Below are positions 46,148-55,818 of a stretch of DNA of 64,000 nucleotides, piece after piece. The notes under the pieces were generated by a model. It ran no database searches and was not told where the DNA came from. It worked only from the letters and a program-made list of their open reading frames with translations. The translations under genes and the position numbers were made by a program. This stretch comes from Cordilura impudica (Eukaryota; Arthropoda; Insecta; Diptera; Scathophagidae), in the NCBI GenBank assembly GCA_963682025.1, contig OY821518.1, forward strand, positions 227,934,236 through 227,998,235. The letters run 5' to 3'. The first letter of the stretch is position 1. Every line of letters starts with the position of its first letter.

Positions 46148-48185
46148 AAACAACATACTGCCAAATTATCAATTTGGTTTTAGAAATGAGCATAACACTC
46201 TTCAACCCCTGATTAGAATAAGGAACATGATGCACACAAAATTTAGAGACGGTAAATAGACCAGAATGATTTTGCTTGATATTAAGGCGGACTTTGATTA
46301 AGTGTGGCATAACGATCTCATCTTTAAAATGTCAAGAATGATTTTGCTTGATATTAAGGCGGACTTTGATTAAGTGTGGCATAACGATCTCATCTTTAAA
46401 ATGTCAAGATTAAATTTTCCGACTAAAATTATTAAAATTATTCAAAGCAAATTCTACTTTATACTAGGGTGGGCCTTAATAAAAAAAAGTGTTCAAACTC
46501 TCTGTCGCACCCCATAGAAATATGCGAAAAAAAAAACTGAGAAATACAAAGTTTTGGGCCAATCAAAAACATTTATAGGTGGCTCAACGCGATTGAAAAT
46601 TTTAACTGATTTTATATGGGGAAAATATGACTTTTTTTTCATATTTTACGAAAATTTCTTTCTATAGTTTAAATCTTGCGACAAATTGTTATATAATTCG
46701 GGATAAATATTAAATTATCTTTTCAAAAAGCTATAAAACTTTAAAATCGAATAAAAACTCGCCCAGAAATAGCAAATGCCCCAGACCACTTTTGTGCCAA
46801 AAAAAGACTAGGTCATGAAATTTGATGGCATTTTTATCAACTTTGAGAAATTGATTAAAGCCATAATTTTTTTTTTAGTCTCTATACTTATAAGTATTCA
46901 GATATGAAGTATTGTTTTATTACCACGTTGTTAACCTATTGCACATTGAGACCGAAAATGGGAAATTCTTTTGATAAAATTTTGATAACTCCTTTTTCAA
47001 GTTTTAAAAATTTTTTTTTAAGAAAATTTAAAAACCAGGAGCTAAAACTTTAAGGTTTTGTTAAATACATGTTACAGATTAACTGTGTGAGTTTTGAAGT
47101 AAATCCATACGCCAGAACTTTTTTCACAAGGATTTTATTTTTGCGGATTTCGAGAAAAATTAGATTTTTGTAAAATATTCTGTAAATGTACTTTTCTACT
47201 TTTAAATGTTATATTTTATCTTAATAGCCTAGGGTTTCGGAAAAAAATAATATGACCCCATTAACCCTTTTGGAAATGGGGTCTCTTATGACCCCAAGCT
47301 AATAAAAGACAATTTATTCAAAAAATTCAAATATTTTGTAAGTGCTGTTGAATTTTTAGATGCGACGCTTAAAATATTATAACCAAATGTGTAGAACTTC
47401 CGTTCCTAAAATTTGGAATAAATCCGAGAACGTTAACCCATTATTTGTTTGTTTGCTATTCGCCTATTTCTAGGGGGTGCGACTGAGAGTTTGAACACTT
47501 TTTTCCCCTCCATATAATGAAGGGCCACCCTACTGTATACATAGGGTCCACATATTCTCAGCAAAGAAGTTTACTCGCAGGTTGCCCTCAGGGCTCCTGT
47601 TTGTCTCCTTTATTTTCACGGCAGACTTTGCAGTTTTAAATGAGTACAAAGCTTCGATTTTTGCAGACGATACTACAATATTATGTTCCGAAATTTATGC
47701 TGCTTAAGTTGTTTTCAAGCTTCAGGAAGCATTAAAGGAAATTCATGAGTACTTTACTAGATGGGAAATTATCGTAAACACTCAGAAAACGCAAGCGATA
47801 TACTTTTCTATAAGACGTAAACCGTGTTATTTACCACAAGGTCTATTTCGTTTTAATAACAACAATATAACTGGGGATAATAATGCCAAATATTTGGGTA
47901 TTATTTTTGACCAGAAATTGAAGTACATGGATCTTTTCCCATACATCATAGATAAGATAAATAAACTTACGTAAGTTATGTACCCTCCTATTAATAGAAA
48001 TGCAAATCTGAATATTAATAACAATATTTTAATTTCTAAAGCAATTTGGGTCACAACCGACCATTTCCACATTAAAAAACTAATCAGGATGATATACAAC
48101 TTGCCATGTCACTTTTCCACACAAGCTCTAAATGGACTCGCAAATACTGAGCTCGTAAAGATTAAAGTTTCTACGAAACCTTCCA
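46148..48185 (+). pseudogene. Jockey-like LINE reverse transcriptase, interrupted
   Basis: NYQFGFRNEHNTLQPL and RMILLDIKADFD-stop-VWHNDLIFKM (family AFDSVWH; first RT Asp) precede a perfect 72-bp tandem duplication (46263-46334, 46335-46406). A 1,068-bp element then splits the gene. Beyond it come GSTYSQQRSLLAGCPQGSCLSP (47548-47610), SIFADDTTILCS (FADD active site, 47655-47690), HEYFTRWEIIVNTQKTQAIYF and NNAKYLGIIFDQKLKY (47880-47930). No endonuclease; stops in several places. Dead 5'-truncated copy. Confidence 0.85.
46465..47532. mobile_element. Non-autonomous DNA transposon with ~70-bp TIRs
   Basis: Ends TAGGGTGGGCCTTAATA and, inverted, TAGGGTGGCCCTTCATTA. Both arms then share GTGTTCAAACTCTC(T/A)GTCGC and CACCCC(A/C)TAGAAATA. 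Flanks CTTTATAC (46457-46464) and CTGTATAC (47533-47540) match at 7 of 8 bases, suggesting an 8-bp duplication (hAT- or P-like). Removing it rejoins the LINE frame. No transposase inside. Confidence 0.75.
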
Positions 48186-48189
48186 GGGT

Positions 48190-49081
48190 CACACTACTAC
48201 ACAGACGGATCTAGTCTGCATGGTAGGACTGGCATAGGTTTCTATGATGAAGACCGTTCCAATGGCATATACCTACGCATTCCGGACAACTCTGTTTTTC
48301 AGGCCGAAGTGGTCGCGATAACGGAATGCATAAGCTCTATTGACGCACGGGCAATCCCAAGCCCCGGAGACGTGAAAATATTTTCGGACAGTCTAGCGGC
48401 TATCAGGGCGATATCCTCGGACAAAACTAGATAAAGGACTGTCCTCAGATGTAAGGAGGAGATTGCAAACTTCACTACAAGGGGCAGACTTGAAATCGTT
48501 TGGATCCCAGGACACAGTGATATAATGGGAAACGAGATTGCAGACGAACTGACCAGGAAACGTTCTTTCCTGGAGGGAGTCAATTTGGAAAACTCTATAC
48601 CTTCCCAGTCACTCAAATTGAAACTCTCGGAATGGACAACCAGTTCACATACTTCAATTTGGGAGGAAACTGACGTGGGTAAGGCTACGAAGATACTATG
48701 GGGCTCTCCAAACACTTCGAAGTCTAAGGAAATCCTTAGTCTAAATAGAAGGTAACTGAGTAGGATTATTGGCATGTCAATGGGCACTCTGAACTGAACG
48801 CTCATCTATTCCGTATAGGTAGGGCGGAATCGGCCACATGCAGAGCTTTTGGAGAGAATGACGAGACCCTAGAAAACTACCTTTGTTACTGTCCTACATT
48901 TGCGGGAACAAGGGTCGGACATTTATCCAACGATATCATACCAGGCCTAGCGGCTCTTAGGGGGATACGCTGGACAACACTCAGGAAATTTGCTGTCGCG
49001 ACCGAATTCCTAAGTTAAATAAGGGGTAGATAACCGGATGAGCACGAGGATGTAGAGCGGACAACAAGCCGACTTTCTGGC
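48190..49081 (+). pseudogene. LINE ORF2 C-terminus: RNase H domain and zinc knuckle
   Basis: HYYTDGSSLHGRTGIGFYDE (first Asp, about 48200), FQAEVVAITECI (Glu, 48298), VKIFSDSLAAIRAI (Asp, 48378-48415) and VWIPGHSDIMGNEIADELTR (48500-48555) are the RNase H active-site blocks seen in I/R1-type LINEs. After a stop and frame changes, SATCRAFGENDETLENYLCY and CP form a C-x-F...C...C knuckle remnant (48835-48895). GC content is higher than the surroundings, so this copy is younger or differently constrained. It is 5' truncated and interrupted by piggyBac. Confidence 0.85.
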
Positions 49082-49085
49082 TTAA
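49082..49085 (+). repeat. TTAA target duplication, left
   Basis: TTAA directly before CACTAGATTTACC; matching TTAA at 51808-51811. Hallmark of piggyBac insertion. Confidence 0.9.
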
Positions 49086-51807
49086 CACTAGATTTACCAT
49101 ACCAGTCAAAATGACTGGTTTTACCTTTTATTTCATAAATATTTACTATGTATATTTATTTTTTTTCGAAACTATTATATGACTTTTATAACAACAATTA
49201 AATACAAATAATTTGATAAGTTAATTTGATTTTGTGTTCATAACAAAAATTTTTTTTTTTGTTTTTGGTACTTATACCGAAACCAGTCATTTTGACCTGG
49301 TACACGTTTTTGTAGTTCTATGTGCAAATGCTTTATATTCTTCACTTTTAGGAAATTCCCTTGTTTGGAAAATGGCGTGTAAAGAAAAATGTTTGCACAT
49401 CCCTGGTAAAATAGTATTGTATAACAGCATATTTTTCAAATTTCATATTTTTCGGGGATCTCCCTATTTATTTTTTTTATCAAGAATTTCGTAGGAAACT
49501 GTTATAAACCATTTATTCATTGAGTTCTGTTCTGTTCAGTAAGAAATAATTTTCATTGAGTTCTGTTCTGTTCAGTAAGAAATAATTTTATTACTTTTGC
49601 TACATACAAATTGCTCATAATGGAAAAACGAAAAATTTTGAAATTGGAAGAAATACAAGATATACTTTTGGATCTATCAGACGTTGATGGTGGTGATAGC
49701 GAATATGAGTTTTTGGGATGCGACAGTGATACGGATGATGATGGTAATCAAAGTGTTCATATTGAAAGCAGTGATAACGAGGAATTTGATGAAAATGTTG
49801 GAGGCGAATCGAGTGACGAAGAAGACAACATAAGACAACAGCATAATACGCAAAAACGAAGATGTATGCGGCTTTCCTCGAGTTCTGAAGAGGAAAATAC
49901 ACAAAATATGCAAATTGAAGTTTCTGCTGATGGAACAATTTGGAAAAAAATACAAGAAGGGGGTGCCGTTGGAAGGTTACCAAGTCATTGCATTTTCAAA
50001 GATTTACCTGGGCCTACAGCACATGCTAGAAGAAATATTATGGAAGAAGAGATAAGCAGTGCCTTCTTACTATTGATTGATCATCATATATTAGAACATA
50101 TTAGAAATTGCACTGAAATAGAAGCCTCTCGAGTTTTAGGTAAGAAGTGGACCCTTTCGCAGGAAAAACTGAAGGCTTTTATTGGAATATTGTATGGCCG
50201 TGGTGCATACGAAGCAAAAGGTTTGAAATTATCATATTTATGGAACAAAAAGTGGGGTCCTGATTTTTTTTCCGAAAATATGAGCAGGAATGACTTTACG
50301 GAAATTTTACGTTTTATTCGCTTTGATAAAAGAAATGAGAGGAGTCAGCGCTTGCAAACGGATAAATTTGCGCTGGTATCAACTGTTTGGGATAAATTTA
50401 TCGAGAATAGTCAAAACGCTTTCAAACCAGGAGCATTTATCACAGTAGATGAGCAACTGTTTCCAACGAAGGCTAGATGTCGATTTACCCAGTATATGCC
50501 AAACAAACCCGACAAATTTGGGATAAAATTCTGGCTGGCTTCTGATGTTGAAACGAAGTATGTTATAAATGGCTTTCCCTATTTAGGAAAAGACGAAAAA
50601 CGAAATTCGTCAACTCCTCTCAGTGAATTTGTTGTAACAAGACTACTAGAACCTTATATCATGAAAGGAAGGTGTGTGACAACCGACAATTTTTTTACCA
50701 GCCTCCCCCTGGCTTCAAAATTATTAGCTAAAAATACTGCATTGGTTGGTACAGTACGTTGCAACAAACGGGAGCTTCCAAAAATTTGCAAAGAAAAAAA
50801 AGATGGTATGGAACGTTTTTCAACGCATCTATATGAAACAAATGAATGCACACTTACTGTTTATAAGAGTAAGCCTAACAAAAAGGTTGTTTTATTGAGT
50901 ACTAAACACAAAGGCGTCACAATTGATACCAGTTCCAAGAAACTACCTGAGACTATATCTTTTTACAATAAAACCAAATTCGGTGTTGATGTAACTGATC
51001 AAATGGCAAGAAAGTATAGTGTGAAATCAGGATCCAGAAGGTGGCCACTTCAAGTATTTTTCAATATTTTAGATTTGGCCGGCATCAATTCCTGGATTTT
51101 GTATAGAAGTATAACAGGAAAAAATATTTCTAGGAAAGACTTTTTGTTTCGATTAGCTGAAGAGCTCACATCTGAATATAAGTCATCAAGACAAGGGAGG
51201 GCAAGTGAAATTCTCCGTCCAGCAACCCAGAATCCCCGGCCAGTACGTAAATGGTGCCAAATAGGACTTTGTAATAACAACAAGACAACTACAAATTGTG
51301 ACATCTGTAAGAAATATGTGTGCGGAAAATGCGTGGAAAAAAAAGTTAGTATTTGTAAAGCATGTAAACATGATCATTCTGAATAAAACTGGAATATAAT
51401 TGATGAGTTTTTATATTTTTATTTTTTATGGGGGTACGAACTTATGCCTCAAACTGAAACGGAAGTTATGCCCCAATTTTTTTTTGACATTACTTATTTG
51501 CCCTGTGACATAAATTGATTTTTGGGATATAATTTCATATTTTTTTGGGCATATTTCATAAATAACCGAGATATTAAACCCCTAAATTTTTAATTTCAAT
51601 GTTATCAATGCGGGGGGCCTTGCCCCTCACACCCCCCGCTTATTGGAAAAACAACCCTTGCTTCGCCTTAGAACCAATTTTTATATATCTCATCAATTCT
51701 CTCAAACGATAAAGCATTATAATATAAATGAATAGAACTTGTCATATACAGTCAAATTGACTGGTTGTGGTATAAATAGGTATGTAAATTTGTTGGTATA
51801 TCTAGTG
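49086..51807 (+). mobile_element. Complete piggyBac-like transposon (2,722 bp)
   Basis: Terminal inverted repeats CACTAGATTTACCA and, from the right end, CACTAGATATACCA are flanked by TTAA on both sides. The palindrome CCAGTCAAAATGACTGG lies 18 bp from the left end. Variants occur near 49280-49300 (CCAGTCATTTTGACCTGG) and near 51750-51766 (CAGTCAAATTGACTGG), likely transposase-binding sites. One open transposase gene occupies the middle. The element sits in the 3' UTR of an RNase-H LINE, which continues at 51812. Confidence 0.93.
49620..51386 (+). CDS. piggyBac-like transposase, intact frame
   Basis: Cut-and-paste transposase acting at TTAA sites. The first ATG (49620) gives 588 aa, close to the 594 aa of classic piggyBac, with no stop or shift. 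Order: an acidic, Ser/Asp-rich N-terminus (residues ~15-95), then the DDE domain with FITVDEQLFPTKAR (first Asp, ~residue 279), VTTDNFFTSLPLA (second, ~357) and GVDVTDQM (third, ~459). A C-terminal cysteine-rich domain (residues ~540-585) has CQIGLCNNN, CDICKKYVCGKCV and CKAC, as in the zinc-binding domain that recognises the ends. All three Asp are present. A TATA-like AT-rich leader precedes it. Activity is plausible, unproven. Confidence 0.95.
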   Translation: MEKRKILKLEEIQDILLDLSDVDGGDSEYEFLGCDSDTDDDGNQSVHIESSDNEEFDENVGGESSDEEDNIRQQHNTQKRRCMRLSSSSEEENTQNMQIEVSADGTIWKKIQEGGAVGRLPSHCIFKDLPGPTAHARRNIMEEEISSAFLLLIDHHILEHIRNCTEIEASRVLGKKWTLSQEKLKAFIGILYGRGAYEAKGLKLSYLWNKKWGPDFFSENMSRNDFTEILRFIRFDKRNERSQRLQTDKFALVSTVWDKFIENSQNAFKPGAFITVDEQLFPTKARCRFTQYMPNKPDKFGIKFWLASDVETKYVINGFPYLGKDEKRNSSTPLSEFVVTRLLEPYIMKGRCVTTDNFFTSLPLASKLLAKNTALVGTVRCNKRELPKICKEKKDGMERFSTHLYETNECTLTVYKSKPNKKVVLLSTKHKGVTIDTSSKKLPETISFYNKTKFGVDVTDQMARKYSVKSGSRRWPLQVFFNILDLAGINSWILYRSITGKNISRKDFLFRLAEELTSEYKSSRQGRASEILRPATQNPRPVRKWCQIGLCNNNKTTTNCDICKKYVCGKCVEKKVSICKACKHDHSE

Positions 51808-51880
51808 TTAAGTGTATATCCGGATAAAACGGATATGAGCTATGTGTATACATGGCTCCTCTTTTTCAACCTAACCTAAC
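51808..51880 (+). mobile_element. TTAA duplication and 3' end of the RNase-H LINE
   Basis: TTAA at 51808-51811, then GTGTATATCCGGATAAAACGG and the end TTTTTCAACCTAACCTAACC. Tails of CCTAA repeats are usual for several I/R1-type LINEs of flies. Continuous with 48190-49081 once piggyBac is removed. Confidence 0.75.
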
Positions 51881-52152
51881 CTAAAGGTTAAAGTTGACAG
51901 ATTGACTTTAGACTACAGCCATATCAATGAGTTAATGTCAGCATAATTTTAGCCTTATTTTTTTATCTTATACCAAAACACTTTTTCAAAAAGGTTTTTT
52001 TTCGTATTTTTCCTCCCATGCTAAATATATTACTCATTTCGGTGCACGTATTAATAGTAATTTAAATATAACAAAGTAGAAAAGGATCGTACTTAATTCT
52101 AAACTCTTTAGTTACTAAGTTATCTTTAAGAATTCCCTGTAACATTATATAA
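51881..52152. other. No gene recognised
   Basis: AT-rich. It may be 3' sequence of the Jockey-like LINE interrupted at 48185, but I cannot show continuity. Confidence 0.35.
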
Positions 52153-52250
52153 ACTAGTATAGCACAGCACTCAAAATTCGAGTGCAAATTCTAGGAAATA
52201 TTATTTTTTCATTCAATTTTTGTCTTCCAATGTTTTTTTAATCTATATAT

Positions 52251-54831
52251 ATGGGTTTCATGTCAAGTGCACCAACTTTTGAAACCGATGTCCTCCGATC
52301 GGAATGAAATTTGCACCAAAGTTAGTCTTATCGGATAGTAGACACAATTTTTCAGCAAGATCGGTCAAGAGCTCTCTGAGTTAGAGGGGATCAAAATTTG
52401 ACATTTTGGCCAAACAGGTGTTTTTTATCATCCATGTAACTTATTACCTATTGTTCTTAGAAAATTTTCTCCCAAATAGTTTAGATAGCTATTTCTTCAA
52501 TATTTCGGAAAAAAATACTTTAAAAAAAAAAAATTTTTTTTTTATTTTTTTTTTTTTTTGCTAAATTAAAGCATTTTTTGCCTTTTTTCAAAAAGGGCAT
52601 ATTTTTTCATAAGAAAGCTTAGGATTTTTCCTTTAAGAGGTTTTTGGTCGCTTAGTGGGATGGGAGTGGGATATCTATCAAAATAAATATTTTGTAACTC
52701 AAGACAACGGTTTTTCAATTTTTCACAAATGCACTATTTTGAATTTTTTCCTATTTGTGTGTAAAACCTTACAAATAAAACTTATACTGAGAAACTAGAC
52801 AAATTAACCTTTCCGAAGGTATGTAACATACCTTCATATCATAACAGAAGAGAATGGTTATCTGTAACCTGAAAGAGTTATTTGCAACATTTCAATCTGA
52901 ACACGAAGATGTTAAAATTGGCTTCATGAAATTAACCCAAATGAGGCCAAAACATTGCGTTTTGGCAGAAAGCAGCGGAACTCACACAGTATGCGTTTGC
53001 AGTTACCATGAAAATGTTAAACTGATGTTGAAGGAAATCAACTTAAAGTATTTAACAGATGATTCGGCAGAAGATTTACACGATTACCGCGATTGCCTTA
53101 AATTGACTATGTGTCCTAATGCAACAACTTCTTGCCACTTAGGTGAATGTACCAATTGCCCGAAAACCACATTCATCAAAGAAAATTTAATCAACTCTTT
53201 AGATCGAGAATATATAGAGGAGGTCAAATTTGATTCTTGGATTCAGACTGACAGATACACATTGAAAACAATCATTTCAAATGTGGATGATTTTGTGGAA
53301 GAAATGTGTACAGGATTGCTAAACTTGGGAACCCATGACTTTTTAGCCAAAGAGCAATGGTCATTCTTCAAGGATTTGAAGATACATTTGAACTCTGGTG
53401 AGTTTGTTATTTCATATGATTTCGCAGAAAACTATAAATATGTTCTTCAGGATTCCATACAAGCATTCCACTTCAATAACGACCAAGCAACTATATTCAC
53501 AGTAGTTATTTACTACATGAAAGATGAAAAACTGGTACACAAAAGTGTGACAATCATATCCGACGATTTAAAACATGATACCGTTGCAGTTTATGAGTAC
53601 CAGAAGAGAATACTAAAATTTCTAAATTCTAAATATACAGTAAAGAAGGTATATTACGTTTCGGCTGCTTTATTCCATTGGGCAAAGAGTTATTGTAAAG
53701 AAACTAAAATAGTTTTTAGTAGCAAAGAGGATCATCAGGAAACATTGAAAACACTGAAGAGCAGATTCGATGCTGCGGTAACAATCGATGGCACCGCTCA
53801 ATACCATGCTTTTATACCGCTTGTCGATAGAAGACTCAAGTTGAAAAAGTTTTCTGCCTGTATTCAATGCGATTTCTTTCCAAAGACAACAAATAAACCA
53901 GCAGCGAAATCAACAGCTGGACCTAGTAACGCCAAGAAAGGATTGACAAAAAAACGCAGTAAATAAAGGCGAAAGACTGGGTATTTAAAAATTTACTTAA
54001 ATACTTCATCAGCTACAATAAATTAAGTATAAAAATAGTTATGATATAAATGGATCTAATGCAATTAAGATTAAATTTTAATAAATTATTTATCTTTTTA
54101 TTTTTAATATTATTATTATATATTAATTTAATTATTATTAAAAATAAATAAAAAATAATAATTTTTCAACATTTCTATAGAAAAAAAAGCGATTTTTTTC
54201 CTGAGGTTAACATATTCTGGGTATTACAGTATCGAGGGTATAAAATTTTAGTTAGGTATGTTATATACCTTCGGAAAGTTTAGTTTGTCTAGTTTCTCAG
54301 TATAAGTTTTATTTGTAAGGTTTTAGACACAAATAGGAAAAAATTCTAAATAGTGCATTTGTGTGAAATTGAAGAACTGTTGTCTTGAGTTACAAAACAT
54401 TTATTTTGATAGATATCCCACTCCCATCCCACTAAGCGACCAAAAAGCGCTTAAAGGAAAAATCCTAAGCTTTCTTATGAAAAAAAAATGCCCTTTTTGA
54501 AATAAATGCAAAAAATGCTTTAATTTAGCAAAAAAAAAAATTTAAAAAAAAAATTTTTTTTTTTTAAGTATTTTTTTCCGAAATATTGAAGAAATAGCTA
54601 TCTAAACTATTTGGGAGAAAATTTTCTAAGAACAATAGGTAATAAGTTACATGGATGAAAAAAAAACACCTGTTTGGCCAAAATGTCAAATTTTGATCCC
54701 CTCTAACTCAGAGAGCTCTTGACCGATCTTGCTGAAAAATTGTGTCTAAACTACTATCCGATAGGACTAACCTTGGTGCAATCGGAAGACATCGGTTTCA
54801 AAAGTTGGTGCACTTGACATGAAACCCCCAT
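52251..54831. mobile_element. DNA transposon with ~580-bp terminal inverted repeats
   Basis: Left arm about 52251-52835, right arm about 54254-54831. Outer ends read ATGGGTTTCATGTCAAGTGC and, inverted, ATGGGGGTTTCATGTCAAGT. The arms match almost throughout, including CAAGAGCTCTCTGAGTTAGA and GATGGGAGTGGGATATCTAT, so the element is fairly young. At the inner arm ends lies the palindrome GAAGGTATGTAACATACCTTC (left, 52818-52838; a variant on the right). One 370-aa frame lies between the arms. Target duplication not resolved (TATA occurs on both sides). Confidence 0.88.
52854..53966 (+). CDS. Transposase-like protein of an unnamed family, internally deleted
   Basis: 370 aa, open throughout. Order: CVCSYHENVKLMLKEI, a cysteine cluster (CPNATTSCHLGECTNCPKTT, ~84-105), FDSWIQTDRYTLKTI, EFVISYDFAENYKYV (~180-195), DSIQAFHFNNDQATIFTVVI, VTIISDDLKHDTVAVYEYQK, VKKVYYVS (~265), and then ALFHWAKSYCKETKIVF, TLKSRFDAAVTIDGTAQYHAFIPL. 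Multicopy proteins with the same block order are common, unnamed, in insect and cnidarian genomes. There a YFSDGAASQ block and an ATSHGKS block follow VYYxS. Here both are missing, so about 60-80 residues, with a probable catalytic Asp, are deleted in frame. The Lys-rich tail could aid nuclear entry. Probably inactive as an enzyme; DNA binding could remain. Confidence 0.75.
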   Translation: MVICNLKELFATFQSEHEDVKIGFMKLTQMRPKHCVLAESSGTHTVCVCSYHENVKLMLKEINLKYLTDDSAEDLHDYRDCLKLTMCPNATTSCHLGECTNCPKTTFIKENLINSLDREYIEEVKFDSWIQTDRYTLKTIISNVDDFVEEMCTGLLNLGTHDFLAKEQWSFFKDLKIHLNSGEFVISYDFAENYKYVLQDSIQAFHFNNDQATIFTVVIYYMKDEKLVHKSVTIISDDLKHDTVAVYEYQKRILKFLNSKYTVKKVYYVSAALFHWAKSYCKETKIVFSSKEDHQETLKTLKSRFDAAVTIDGTAQYHAFIPLVDRRLKLKKFSACIQCDFFPKTTNKPAAKSTAGPSNAKKGLTKKRSK

Positions 54832-55107
54832 GTATAAAAAATTTATGAATATTTAAATAAGCCTAAAGGTATGTTAATCAATTTTAGCAATTCACAATTC
54901 AACGCAGAGCATCTGATATATAATTTAAATCATTCGCATTAACAGGGTGTAACAAATTATTATAAATATTTTATTTTATTTAATATATTTTGAAGACAGA
55001 TTAAACATAAATTTTATCATTTTCAGCTTCTTCTCCATATGAGCTATAAATATGCCAATTTTCACACTCCTCCGTGCCCGCATATTGCTTAAAAAGGGAA
55101 CTAAAGA

Positions 55108-55815
55108 ATTGAATTGAAAATGTATTGCCTCGTTTATTGGCTAAGGAAACCATTCTGCAGAATACTTACAAGTTTTCGCACTGGCGAACCCTATGTACTG
55201 AAATTGGGATTACATTAGACATGGAGATTTGGGGTAACAACATAAGGTATTATCACGATCTTATAGTTGATAAATTAAAATATTTTGAATATGAGAAGTT
55301 TGCATCTAGTGCCAGAAACCTGCGATTTGGTCTGCATGTTGAAATATGACATCTGAAACTCACGACCTTAATTATGAAAGTTATGGGTGGCCTATTAAAC
55401 TTAAATACAAGTCCTTTTCATCGATGTGCATCAAATTTATGTACCTTGTGCAATTATAATAAAGAGAAATTTTTTCGGGGTACCGTTTCTCCTTTTTTGG
55501 AAAACGATTTCTTACGAATGATGATATTACGAATGAATATATTGAACGGCGAGAATTACGTGCTCTTATAGAAATTTATATGAATTTGTTTAAAATATAG
55601 AAAATTATTTTTGAATTTTGCAGGCTAAATGAATTTCAATACTAGATAACACTAATTTTGTAACTATTATTCTAATTATAATTTAAAATATTTTAAAATC
55701 TTATTTTCGATCTTAATCATTTAAATGATTGCCAATCAGACACACAACATTTAATGTCATGTTACTCCAATTTTAGGTAAGTTATTTACCAAAAATCAAT
55801 AAATCTAATCTAATC
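55108..55815 (+). pseudogene. 3' end of a LINE, degenerate
   Basis: Frames 55125-55349 and 55374-55571 read LRFGLHVEI, then KVMGGLLNLNTSPFHRCASN and LCTLCNYNKEKFF, suggesting the CxxC...H...C knuckle and tail of a LINE ORF2 whose last Cys/His are lost. The sequence ends AATAAATCTAATCTAATCTTAA near 55797-55818, resembling a LINE 3' repeat tail. Family call is tentative. Confidence 0.45.
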
Positions 55816-55818
55816 TTA

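Larger units (their letters stand above)
52153..55107 (+). mobile_element. Family C' element split by the long-TIR transposon
   Basis: 5' part 52153-52225 (ACTAGTATAGCACAGCACTC to CATTCAATTT) and 3' part 54835-55107 (AAATTTATGAATATTTAAAT to GGGAACTAAAG) are collinear with the uninterrupted copy 3372-3744. About 25 bases (52226-52250) between the C' part and the TIR belong to neither clearly. The last ~35 bases of C' are missing. Confidence 0.7.

Noticed and set aside
48299..48805. 168-residue minus-strand frame
   Set aside because: Antisense of the RNase H region; the plus strand carries the active-site motifs.
49615..49983. Minus-strand frames opposite the piggyBac N-terminus
   Set aside because: Antisense shadows of an acidic coding stretch.
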